From: Rhyzopertha dominica
Taxonomy: Eukaryota > Arthropoda > Insecta > Coleoptera > Bostrichidae
Direction: 5' to 3'
Assembly (NCBI GenBank): GCA_025024175.1
Contig: QCXZ01000138.1
Span: forward strand, 558,002 to 622,001
DNA: 64,000 nucleotides
A program made the position numbers and the translations under genes. A model generated the notes under the pieces. That model was given only the letters and a program-made list of their open reading frames with translations, was not told where the DNA came from and did not search any database. Each line of letters starts with the position of its first letter. The stretch's first letter is position 1. Below, in pieces: positions 49,480-59,649 of the stretch.

Positions 49480-49722
49480 ATTACATTATTATTCAATTTT
49501 ACAATGTACATTCTATATTTTATTATTTTCTTAAAATCTTCTGTGGTTAATATATTGTACCACTCCTCCAAGTGCTATTACTTTTAGTTCAGTTCCAAAA
49601 AGACTCTCACCGTAAGTGGTGCGGTGTTTCCTCGCGTTTGTAACTGAAAATTTCCTCCCCGGTGTCATATCTTCCAATGGCGGAGCTGTGTTAGGTGATA
49701 GAGGGCCAGATGTCAGGAACGT
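49480..49722 (-). pseudogene. C-terminal domain downstream of the RING gene stop (copy 3)
   Basis: In frame after the TAG are LTSGPLSPNTAPPLEDMTPG and then ARKHRTTYGE. A frameshift leads to YNILTTEDFKKIIKYRM in another frame. AATAAA follows near 49460. It is homologous to 47.6-47.9 and 48.15-48.34 kb. Confidence 0.6.
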
Positions 49723-50748
49723 CTACTCCTGGATCCATCTCTCAACCACACTCGCCGCAGTTTCCTGATGCATTGACGAAGTGATTGATGACAGATCCAC
49801 ATTGTCTAAAATAATAATTAAGAGAAGTGTCCAATAAATTGCAAGCTAAATAAAATGAGTTCAAAAACTCACCGATGTTTGTAGAGTTTGATGAGGATGT
49901 TATGGATTGCATATCCTCATCAACATGACAACCAGCGCCTGATATGACAGAAAAAATATTAACACAGACTATCTATAAAAGGATGTTTGAGTACATACCT
50001 GTTCCGAAATTTGTATCCCTGGAAACTCCCGAGGGCCCTGCCACACAACTCCGCCCACCGCCGCTGCCGCTGCTGGCCACCAACGGGCTTCTCCGACCGA
50101 AAAGAAATTCTAAAAAATAGGAAAAATGTTTTATAATACCTTATGTCAACATCAAATTAAACTCACCACCGCCTGCGACTGTTAGCAGTCCTGATGGAGT
50201 TAGGCCCGTCACCAAACCGCCAGAGGCTGGACGTTCTAGAAAAAAAATCATTATTATTGTTAAATAATCGTCTTGTATGATTCTTATAGTTACTAACCTT
50301 CAGCGAAGGCTGTTGCTATTTCAGCTGGGATGCTAATCCTTAGGTCCTCTTTTGGGATTCCTCCCGACCTAACGATCTCATCCCGGACCGCCTCTAAAGC
50401 CACCAGCCTTTGCTTAATCGCCACGGGTCCTCTACAGAAAGGACAAGCCTTCTGCCCTTTCCGTAGCTTCACTCCTGGAGCAGGCGCCACAGCACTTTTG
50501 CGTAAGCATGTGGGGCAGAACAAATGCCCCACAACGCGGCAACAGATTTGCCCAGCATGCCGAATACTACAAAGTGGGTATTCCAATAAATCCTCCAGGA
50601 GGCTGTTACGCCCTCTCAGCAGCTTAAAACTGAAAAAAAGAACAAAAAAAGCAATTACTCAGTTTTACCATTTTTTCAATTTTACTTACATAGCGAACAG
50701 ACGCATTAGAAAATTGAAGCACAGTTTGAACTTTTGTAACATGTACAT
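49723..50748 (-). CDS. RING-finger protein, 6 exons (unit 2), possibly decayed
   Basis: Exons 50748-50690, 50629-50298, 50235-50167, 50109-49999, 49938-49873 and 49805-49723 join in phase through GT-AG introns to 239 residues. A RING-like core lies at about residues 38-95: YPLC, GQICC, GHLFCPTC and CPFCRG. The first zinc ligand is Tyr (TAC) where unit 1 has Cys (TGC). The rest is Ser/Gly-rich. The TAG at 49725 is in frame with downstream sequence that encodes the ARKHRTTYGE domain. The ancestral protein was therefore probably RING plus that C-terminal domain, and this copy carries a nonsense change and a later frameshift. Possible E3 ubiquitin ligase activity is inferred from the RING only. 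Confidence 0.7.
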
Positions 50749-50810
50749 GACTTCTGTTGTTGTCGTACGTAAGATGCTCGAAACTAAATAAAATTCTGGA
50801 GCGGAGGCTT

Positions 50811-50822
50811 CCACTATTTATA
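50811..50822 (-). promoter_or_regulatory. TATA box of the RING gene
   Basis: TATAAATAGTGG on the minus strand, about 65 bp before the exon 1 ATG at 50748. It is conserved at the equivalent place in unit 1 (about 48680). The spacing suits a short 5' UTR. Confidence 0.6.
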
Positions 50823-50898
50823 AAAATGCAGAAGGGGGTGGGTGGAGGGGGTGTTTTTGGGGTATATTCGACTGTGAACTAGGAGATGGAAGGAACGA

Positions 50899-51300
50899 GG
50901 TCAGGTTCTACGATGTGTGAGAAGTAAAATTCTCCCAGAACCCCGGTTTGGCGGTTTCGTTTGACAAAATCCACCCCCACGCACGCACATAATGACTGTG
51001 GAATTCAGAGATCGCGAGACAGAAATCTTAAGCCGCTTCTCAGACAATGCATCTTTATAGCGAGACAGTTCAGCCCTGGAGCGTACAATATAAGCCAAAA
51101 AAGGTCCTGAGACACAGGTTTAAACTTCTTCCTACGGATTAGAAAGTACACCTGTGAAATGAGAGACAGAAATCTTAAGCTGTTTTAAACGGTGGAAAAA
51201 ACGCACCCTCGCTAGGATGGCTTATAGGTCAGATTCTTCGATGTGTGAGAAGTGAAATTCTCCCCAGAACGCCGGTTTGGCGGTATCTTAAACCCTGTAT
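50899..51300. repeat. Two diverged direct copies upstream of the RING gene
   Basis: A segment of about 60 bp containing CGATGTGTGAGAAGT and GCCGGTTTGGCGGT occurs at 50899-50962 and again at 51226-51290. A further shared stretch, AAAAACGCACCCTCG, is at 51195 and at 48755 near unit 1. It may be part of the duplicated unit's 5' flank. Confidence 0.55.
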
Positions 51301-52195
51301 AAAATAGTTTGCTGTCGAATGTATAAAACGATTCTTAAAACTGTTTAATAAAACGTTCTTAACACGAAACTATATAAAAATTAATGCAAACGCTTTGCCC
51401 CCGACTCCCGACAATAGTCCGAAATCCGTTTCTATTTTTAGACTCAGGTAAGGCAGACGGGTCGTGTGTACGGAAAGGTACGAATTGGGTCTTATGAGAG
51501 TGGTGTCCCTCTGGTTCCTTCCAATAAACCAATTACACAAGTGTTCATCACTGAAGATATTATATTTCTCAAAATTTTCTTTTCCTGATAGTTTGTCATT
51601 CATTGGTTATAAGTATGCAGTTTAGCCGCCCCTTTATAAAATGTGCAATACACATGCTAAGACACCTGATCAAAGTAATTTCCAGTTTCAGTTGTAAAGT
51701 GAGTGCAAAGGCAAGGAATTTATTGCTATGAATAAGTTCAATTTATAAAAGAGAAGCCGTAAAAAGCTGGATGTGTACAAATAAAAAAAACTGTGCAAGG
51801 CATTTATTAAGAAAGAGAGTAAGTCTTACTGAGTTTTAGATAAGTTTAAACCTTTTTCTTTCAGTTTTTAATGCCGTAAGATATCAAATTAGTGTAGAAA
51901 AACAATTCATATTGTTTCTTGCAGCTGATAATTATCAAACATGCTTATGTGATATTCAGTAAACAATTAAAGAAGAGCATGAAAATTTATTAAAGATAAA
52001 ATGGCGAAAACAATGTAATACACCCCCAAAACGGCAAAACTTTAGTGTAAATTATTAACTTGCATTTTAAACAGTGAACAAAATTATCCTATAATTTCCA
52101 AATAAATTATAGGATAATTTTGCTTGTTGGGACATTAGCAAAAGTCTTAATAATAAATTATGTCCAGTTGTAACTCTTTCTATCGCCTCCCTTAT
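51301..52195. other. No feature recognised
   Basis: AT-rich. A minus-strand open stretch at 51603-51370 (NFEKYNIFSDEHLCNWFIGR) has no family I recognise and may be chance or a decayed exon. Confidence 0.4.
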
Positions 52196-52198
52196 TGA

Positions 52199-52417
52199 TT
52201 AGGTAGGTTTTGCTGCCGCCCAATTCGTTGAATTGTTTGCCGGTAAAAGCATTTTCAAAAACAAATTTATCTTGAAGCATTCGTCTAGCTCTGCCATGAT
52301 TCTTGGTCCAAATTTTATGCCCGCCTTACGCAGACTATTTACTTTGTATGGACGGTTCTTTTTCATCGACTGTAGGTCGGGGGCGAATGCAGCAGAAGTC
52401 TTGATGGTCTTCTCCAT
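52199..52417 (-). CDS. Short unrecognised protein fragment (YKV..R..G-type)
   Basis: Minus-strand ATG at 52417, then MKKNRPYKVNSLRKAGIKFG and IMAELDECFKI, with a frameshift into a stretch with GKQFNELGGSKTYLINKGG. The pattern Y-x-V, RK, then (T/K)xxG and a hydrophobic pair before L resembles the ARKHRTTYGE domain at 47-50 kb. I do not know the function. The family assignment is a guess from pattern only. Confidence 0.35.
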   Translation of the reverse strand: MEKTIKTSAAFAPDLQSMKKNRPYKVNSLRKAGIKFGPRIMAELDECFKINLFLKMLLPANNSTNWAAAKPT

Positions 52418-52823
52418 CTTTTTTAACTTGTGGTAGCTTTTAGCTAATATGTATTGACTACTCTAAACCGTGACTAGGGTCACTGATACTTGAAAATCAC
52501 AATCACCACACTGCGATCGAAAAATCACGATATTTTACATCTCTAGTTTGATAGCTTGTTTTACAAAACAATTTTGCTCGGTATTATTTATGTTCCTAGT
52601 GTCATAAAATCTTGCATACCTCACTGTACTGTCTTCCTAGTCGCAGAAAACAAGTGCTTGGTCAATATTTTTAAATTAAGAAAAATTTTCAAAATATTTT
52701 TAAAAACGTAAACAAAATCGAGAGTAAGAGATATATCTTTAGGATTAGGAAATCTTTGTATCTGATAACTTTTTGAATATAACTCTGTTTGTGGAATGAT
52801 TGTCAGTTACTGCACAAAGGACC

Positions 52824-53024
52824 TCAAAATAATAAATTTGAATGAAACTTTTTGGTGATTTCTGCAGCTTTAGTACCTTTTATGTTTTGTACAGGTAATA
52901 ACATTTCAAGGTTTTTGTTGTTGGAATCATAAACATTAAAACCGCCCTTGCTGTCACAAGAATCGCGGAACCAGAACTTTGAAGTAATATACGTTTCATT
53001 TATCAATGATCGTATTGTTTTCAA
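52824..53024 (-). CDS. Unrecognised open frame, possible terminal exon
   Basis: The minus-strand peptide ITSKFWFRDSCDSKGGFNVY continues to VQNIKGTKAAEITKKFHSNL and a stop. Composition looks like real protein rather than chance. No family recognised and no clear upstream splice partner. Flanks 53030-53890 show nothing more. Confidence 0.3.
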   Translation of the reverse strand: MKTIRSLINETYITSKFWFRDSCDSKGGFNVYDSNNKNLEMLLPVQNIKGTKAAEITKKFHSNLLF

Positions 53025-53892
53025 TATTTAATTAATTAAAAAATAATTCGTAACAAGACAGAGACTGACTATAAAAATAAGTCATTGCAATGGTAATTCT
53101 CAAAGAGATAACAGCGTTACACTAAGCTCAGATGTGCGGAATGTTGTTTACTTCCCTTCTTTACATGGGTTGTAAAGTTTATTTGCGAAAATCCAGTATT
53201 GCAGTATTGCAGCATTGGACCCACTTAGCACTATTATTTTAGATCTAGAGAATAACTGCTACCACACATGCCACAGTCATCATCTGTAAAAACAGATTTC
53301 CTAGATTTTCGGTTAATTGCGACCGTTGTTTCTCGCGAAACAACACCACTTTTTTATGTTTCCCGAAAACATTTTATGAAAACTGAACTTGAATCCGTCG
53401 ATCAGTAGCTATTTTCTACTTTTCTCACGTAAAATCATTGAACTCATTTTGGCACATACGTAAAGCACACAACTGATATACAAGTAGATACTTACTTCCT
53501 TTTATACATATATTTATAAACCCGCCCCGTATTTAGATTTGGGGGTAAAAATATATTTACAGGAATATTCCATGTCATCCGTACACACAGTTTGCGTTTT
53601 ATCGCTGGGAAAACCCAGAAATTGGTTTGTGGCGGTATTTGTCCATTATTTCTACCTGCACAGGATGAATGCCGGAGATAAGTCGGCCTACGACGCCAGA
53701 CAATTCGTACCCTTGGAAAACTACCTACGAATTTTGGGAGACAACTCATACCCTCCGTTTGAAATTATTACAAGTAAAACACGTGTCTTCATTCCTTTTG
53801 CATATAAAAAATCAACATTGTGGGGCAAGAGTCTAAATACAATGGGGCATGAATCCCACATAACGTTAATACTCTTAAGACCCCTAGTCACA

Positions 53893-54058
53893 CGCGAATT
53901 GGCCTTTACAACCATACGAAGTGCACTTTTTATGCCACCACATCGTGCAGTGACAACATTTGATCCAATCTTCTTTGGGTGGCTCTTCGTATCCTTGCTT
54001 GCAAACTGGCCAAATATATTTCTCCTGCGGATCAGATGCACATTTTATTTTTATTGTT
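53893..54058 (-). mobile_element. Zinc-finger tail of a pogo-like transposase (1)
   Basis: The minus strand reads VCKQGYEEPPKEDWIKCCHC and then MWWHKKCTSYGCKGQFACD. This is the PHD-like C-terminal zinc motif (C..C, WI.C..C..W.H..C, C) often fused to pogo/jerky-type transposases in insects. A longer plus-strand frame over the same bases is antisense. Confidence 0.5.
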
Positions 54059-54199
54059 AGTAAAAACTGGCAGTATATTAACGTTGTCCGAAGCAGATTA
54101 AGTTATCTCATGCCTGACTAACAATCTCTTATTAGCTGCTTTAAATTACAACCAAGATGGATTATTATTGTGTCCTCGCTGTCTAACTGCCAAAATTAA

Positions 54200-55140
54200 A
54201 AATTAAGATATTTTGATTGAATGAAATAATAGTCATATAAACATACGACATTGTGTAAAGCGACGATGATTCCTAGAAAACCTATCTTTCTTTTGGTATC
54301 CAAGATATTTTTGTTTATGCCATCTTTTAATGTACTGATATATTGCTTTATATCAACCATTTTTGCTTTAATTGTTGCGAAGTTATTCACTGACAATCTC
54401 TTCGTTGGAAAGCATATTTGGCATACAAATTGCGCGAATTTGAGGCTTCGAAATTCACGTTCTGTCAGAAAGAAGTAGGTACTTGCTTCGCAGTTTATAA
54501 ATTCTGGTATATGCAATTTTTTGTACTACACTAGCACTTAGAACTTTAAACGCTAACCTTACCTCCATTTTATTTATTTTGAAAGCTCGCATGGCGTGAA
54601 TAAATTTGGTTGTAGCTTTTAACTTGCTCACTGATTCATGCAATTGCACTATATTATTCCTCTCAATTTTTTCGCCTTCAGCATAAAAAAGAAGTAAGGC
54701 TCAGCAAGTTCATTGAGAATCAATTTCAGCATATGTCAGGCATCAAAAAATACATAAACACGGCCTTTGGTGCTTTTATGCAAAATCCAGGGTTTAAAAT
54801 CCGTTAAAAAATTAAGACATGTTGTTATTGCATTTGCTCTTTCAGTCCGAGTCAGGAATGAAATTAGAAAATAACCCAGTGGTATTTTCCAGCTACCACA
54901 TATGCAGGTATACAAAGGGCGTCTAGTTCTGCCCCAAGATCTACATATCCATGGTATTTCTTACCATCCCATTTAATTAACTGAGTAACAATTCTTTTCC
55001 TAGGTTTTTCAACATCACTGTCTTTGTGGTGTATTACCATATTTAACAGCAACTCTTCAAATGATACATTACCGACATATGTTCTGTAGCAGAAGCTTCC
55101 TCGGTTTGATGAATATTCTGATTTTCTTTCTGACTAATAG
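54200..55140 (-). mobile_element. P-element-like transposase fragment (3), internally deleted
   Basis: On the minus strand SFEELLLNM, LIKWDGKKYHGYVDLGAELD, then TRTERANAITTCL, KGRVYVFFDA and HMLKLILNELAEPYFF are the RNase H-like catalytic part of P/THAP9 transposases. About 100 residues between the second and third block are missing. IVQLHESVSKLKATTKFIHA and KMEVRLAFKVLSASV follow. Stops are present. Confidence 0.75.
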
Positions 55141-55925
55141 ACGTTCCCGGTAAATTATTTTCCGATTTGTTTTTGTCCTGATTGGAGGATTGCTGATCTA
55201 ATTCTCATCGCTTCAACGCTAACGGGTCATACTGATCTACAGAAACAACAGTAGGTTTAAAGGGGACTATTCCACCCTTTCTAAAGCCACTGATTATTAT
55301 TTTAGGATTCGTTTTCGATCATATTTTACCTATTAATTTGCTGAAATGTTTTTTTTTTTGAATTCTTTGTGCTTGATTATGCCCGCCAATTAACTATATT
55401 ATATCTTATTTTTAGTGAACGAAAGACACTTAAGTGGCTATATCAGGTGACTCCAGTGGGGTGGTAACTTTATTGTCACATAGCTCTTGACGACTTTCGA
55501 CTGACTCGACGCAAACAGTCGGGAAGAGCCATGCCTCTCAACCGATCTGCAATTGTGTTGCAACGGCCTGGAAGAAAATAAGGATCCGACATGTCTTCCT
55601 TCGAATTAGACTCTGATACTGAGTCACCTAATTGGTATGAAGTTTCTTGTCTCGGCATCAACAACGGCTTTAAGCTTTTAATAGCCTGATTAAAGATTTC
55701 TGTCTGCGCCGCAGATCCCCTAATCTTAATGGCAACAACCGTAAATGGCCCTAAGTACCTCGGGGTGAACTGGGCTTTGGGTGTCCTTACCGGCGATAGA
55801 GATTGTGGATCTCTACGGCGGTTGAGAGCATATCTTCGTAGTCGCTGACGCTTACCAACTCCTGGTGGCGTCTGATTACCTTATTAGTATCTTATTTCCA
55901 GTTTTCACAGGAGAGATCAGCTGCT
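55141..55925 (-). other. Unassigned broken coding-like sequence
   Basis: Minus-strand frames give PKAQFTPRYLGPFTVV (about 55775) and, after a shift, a Ser/Glu-rich stretch with DRLRGMALPDCLRRVSRKSS (55664-55476). The YLGPF motif recalls the C-terminus of some retroelement integrases, but support is weak. Confidence 0.3.
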
Positions 55926-55929
55926 CTTT

Positions 55930-56401
55930 AGTACCAGAGCCGAGAGTTGATTTCGTTACAGCTAGAGTTCCAGAGCTTCGTCGTAGCGCTGAAAATTTCT
56001 GGAGGATCTAACCCAGTTTTCAGAGGAGGCCAGGGGGTGTGGGTAGTAGTTAGAAAGAAACTGACACAGTTTGCACGGGGAGCCAGTCCCTCTTTGCTTT
56101 TTCGTACGACATTGCTTCGGGCAATGGTTGACTTTAAAGACTTCTCTGTTAAAAAAATCTCGAAGTGTGACGAGCAAAGCATCGTTGTCCACTTACAATT
56201 AAAGTTGCGAGAATGGTAGGATGAAAAATTTCTAATTAGCAACGACTTATAAAAAGGAATGGACGCTTCACAACTGGGATTTGTATAACGAACCCAACAC
56301 TGTCTTGTTTGGCCGAATACATTTTCCGGCGGATCCTGATTAAAAGCTCTTGCAAAACCACGCTTTGATAAATTGACCTTTAATAAACAAAACCCTTTCA
56401 A
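55930..56401 (-). mobile_element. P-element-like transposase C-terminal fragment (4)
   Basis: The minus strand reads FARAFNQDPPENVFGQTRQC and then NPSCEASIPFYKSLLIRNFS, matching the conserved P-element/THAP9 tail with its FNQDPLENFFGQIRQ block. On the minus strand it precedes fragment (3), so it must come from a different copy or a rearrangement. Confidence 0.75.
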
Positions 56402-56885
56402 AGTGCGTTGCCTGCCATCCTTTCAAACATTTAGGACAAGGGCGATCCATATCATTTTTTTGGAATGTATAACATATTACTGAATGGATGCCTACCTTCT
56501 GTGTGTGGTATCTGACCCTACCATTCTAAGCAGTGCCTTGTTTGATGACTACCAGTGGCGTGCGGTGATGTTTCAGGATGGATATGCAGTAAGGAAGCGT
56601 GGTGAAACACCGACCACTTAAGAACTTTTTGAATAATTATTTGTATACCAGGTACAGACTAGAACAAAAATTGAATTTAGGCATGTAAAGGGTTCCTACT
56701 TTACAGACCGGATGGAGAATTTATAGACACGTAAATTTCTTTTTGAAATTAATACTTTGAAAAATGCCTTTCAATATCGGGTAATATCAACCAGTCGGGT
56801 AACGTCGATCATATTGTAGAGTAATATCGACCCAGTGCAAAAACTCATACAAGATGTTTATATTAAAAAAAAACTAACAGAAGAT

Positions 56886-57440
56886 TTAACACATATAATT
56901 TGCTGCGGATGATGCTTTAGTGCAACCTGCATGAGCCCATAACCCGCATGACCTGCATCTCCACCAGGTTTCATTTCCTGAATCAAAATGTGCACAATTC
57001 ATGGGCTTCTTTCTTCTGCCTCTTTGGTGATTTCTTAATTCCACTTCCAGCCTTGCCAGATATGTCCGTTTTGCAGATTCGGCAGTTTGCTCCTTCAGTT
57101 TTGCCTCCTGTTTTCTTTCTATGTCATCTCTGAAAGGCGTTGATGTCATTATTTTCGAGTAATCCTTGTTTTTATTTGTGTTTTTTGGTTTTACAGTTAC
57201 CTTGGGCACAGGACATAATTGTCTAAAAGTAGTATTCTTTTTTTTTTAATCGGACAGTTCTACCTTCGCCACAATCGCTGTCTATTATTGATTCCAAGTC
57301 CATTTCAGACGATGATTTGTCGGATGAAGCTTTTTCGTAGATTTTTCTTTTTGTTGTATTGCAGACCATTATTCCGCTTCCGTCTCAGTTTCGGCCGAAA
57401 CCGAAACTTCCATATAAGGTCAATAGTCATATTTCGTGGG
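56886..57440 (-). mobile_element. Zinc-finger tail of a pogo-like transposase (2)
   Basis: A minus-strand acidic stretch (SSSEMDLESIIDSDCGEG, about 57330) is followed by a basic coiled segment. The end is NCAHFDSGNETWWRCRSCGL and then WAHAGCTKASSAANYMC, the same zinc layout as at 53.9-54.06 kb. A frame break near 57210 separates the halves. The DDE core is not found here. Confidence 0.5.
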
Positions 57441-57532
57441 AAGAAAAATAAATAGTAAGTCATAATTGCTACATCGTATACAAACCAGACAAAGGCAGAG
57501 TTACGTTTGGTACATTTTGCTGTTCCCCTATA

Positions 57533-58848
57533 CAGGGTGTCTCAAAATTGACGCCCGTCCTTTGAGAATATGAATCGGGGGGCTAAATCAAATCGAAATG
57601 TAAGAATAAAAAAATTGCGTTTAGGCCATGGTTACCGAGTTATCGATAAAAAAACACAGATCTGAAANACAACCTTTAAACTCTATTAAAAACAAATAAT
57701 TGTTACAAAACAAAAAATTAATTTATAAAACATGTTCAAACACATCGCCGTCTACCTCAATACAAACGTTTGCACGATTTATCATTGAATCACGCACCCT
57801 CTGTAGCATGTTATCGTCTATAAGTGTCACAGCAGCGTGAATACGAGCCATTACATCTTCCGGGTTCTCAACAGGTTCCAAGTACACCTTTTCTTTCAAG
57901 AATCCCCAGAAGAAAAAATCTAAAGGATTTAGATCCAGGGATCTAGGAGGCCATAGCACGGGTCCACCCCTTCCAATCCAGCAGTCTGGGAATTTTTGAT
58001 CTAGTAAAGTTCTCACTTGTCTACCATAATGTGCAGGGGCACCATCAAGTTGGAACCAACAATTCAATCTAGTTGCTAATGGAACTTCTAGTAATGGCAG
58101 TGGTAAATTGTTATTTAAAAAATGAAAATACGAGTCTGAATTAAGTCGGTTAGGTAAAATGTTTGGACCGATTACATTATTATTTAATAATCCAGCCCAA
58201 ATGTTTACTGATCATCGTCTTTGGTGGCATCTTTTACGTATTAAATGGGGGTTTTCCTCACTCCATTTATGTAAATTATGGGTATTTATGATTCCTTCCA
58301 GCGTAAATTTACACTCATCAGTAAACATAATATTTTCTATAAAACAAAATTAAGAATTAGCTCTTCTTGGACGACGTTGAGGGATTTAAATTACCTGTTT
58401 CCAGTAATCTTTGTACAACCCGTCGTATAGTTTTTGCATCAGGATGCCGTCGATCAGGGAATTTTACTGCATATGCTTTAGCTGCACTGGTGGCATTATC
58501 ATTATACGCACCTAATACTTTTAACATATCAACGTATTCTCGATTGGAATAATAACGTTCCATTTTTAAAACAAGTAACCGGATGGAATAGTTAATACTT
58601 ATAAATGACAGAAGTTGACAGAACTAATAATAAACATTTAACAATCGCCATAGCCACCTATGCCAGTCATTTGTTTTAAGCCGACTTCGTTTTCAGTACA
58701 GTTTAAATATGGACTTTCAGATCTTTGTTTTTTATCAATAACTCGGTAACCTTGGACAAAACGAAATTTTTTTATTCTTTGGTTTCAATTTGTTTTAACC
58801 CCAAGATTCATATTCTCAAAGGACGGGCGTCAATTTTGAGACACCCTG
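57533..58848 (-). mobile_element. Near-complete mariner/IS630-type transposon, 44-bp perfect TIRs
   Basis: The 1316-bp element begins CAGGGTGTCTCAAAATTGAC, and the right end is its exact inverse for 44 bp, then imperfectly for about 45 more. TA flanks both ends (57531-57532, 58849-58850). The minus-strand transposase starts at 58563 (MERYYSNREYVDMLKVLGAY, HTH) and runs to about 58357. After a deletion of the expected second HTH it resumes at ENIMFTDECKF (about 58330) with WAGLL, LDGAPAHYGRQVR and PRSLDLNPLDFFFWGFLKEK, ending at 57723. All three catalytic acidic positions are visible. An N lies at 57668. Confidence 0.85.
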
Positions 58849-58854
58849 TATATC

Positions 58855-59640
58855 TGCTTGATTTATCATTTCCTCAAAAGAAATAGCTTTTCCGTCATCA
58901 TTAGATACAGGAGATTTACTGGTAGTCTTGTTGTTCGAACAACTGGGGATCTCCAGTATTTTAGTAAGATTATTTGTAGATGTTCCAACACTGCTGGGAG
59001 ATCTGCTGCTCTCTCCATCAGACTCATTACCAGCTTCATCTAAAATAAATTGTATATAGGTAGGTATAAACACTAAAAAAACCGTATCTCTTAGGCATGC
59101 ATTGCTTAATTATGTCTTTGGCTAAAAGTAGCTTTTACCTTCAAGCTCAGGAAGAGGCGACAGAAAATCATCTCGATATCTTCTGTTTAGTTTCCGCTTC
59201 TTCGTCTTACTTGTATCTAGTTCACTATCCGTGTCNCTAGTTTGAGCTTCCTTTTGCTCGTGATAATGAGTATTTTGTATATTAAATATATATTTACAAA
59301 AAGCGAATATATATGAAATTACGTTAAGTGCAAAAAAAGTGTTAAAAGAAAATATACATTACCATACTTCCCCAAAATACGTGTTATTTCAAAAGACAAC
59401 CAGTCAGACTGTGGCTGAATAGCTTTCATAATAGCTTTACTGGCAGTGGTTGTCTATTTTGGCCACTTTATGGTATTTGATTTTGTATCTAACCAAAGTG
59501 TAGGACCGGCACTTACAAATACGCTTCTGTCATCTTTGTTAAATTCTACGATATTTAGGTTCTCGGGGACATGACAAAATAGACTCAAAACATTATTTGC
59601 GGGGTCCTTGCCCTCAATCAAAAATCGTAAGTATAACACA
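58855..59640 (-). pseudogene. DUF4806-type gene or transposon ORF, disrupted
   Basis: The minus strand reads LNIVEFNKDDRSVFVSAGPT and then LWLDTKSNTIKWPK, followed by an in-frame stop and WLSFEITRILGKYG (exon to about 59365). Next come a basic exon ending DDFLSPLPELEG (about 59258-59139) and a Ser/Asn-rich exon from 59041. This N-terminal pattern (IVEF..D.SV...WL....WP) is that of DUF4806 proteins common in insect genomes. The third exon is cut by the mariner-type element at 58848. Confidence 0.55.
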
Positions 59641-59649
59641 TGTCAAGCT

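Noticed and set aside
50330..50791. 153-codon plus-strand open frame
   Set aside because: It is antisense to the RING exon, whose cysteine pattern and splice sites are convincing.
53539..54060. 173-codon plus-strand open frame
   Set aside because: No domain is recognisable, while the opposite strand encodes a clear pogo-type zinc tail over 54058-53893.
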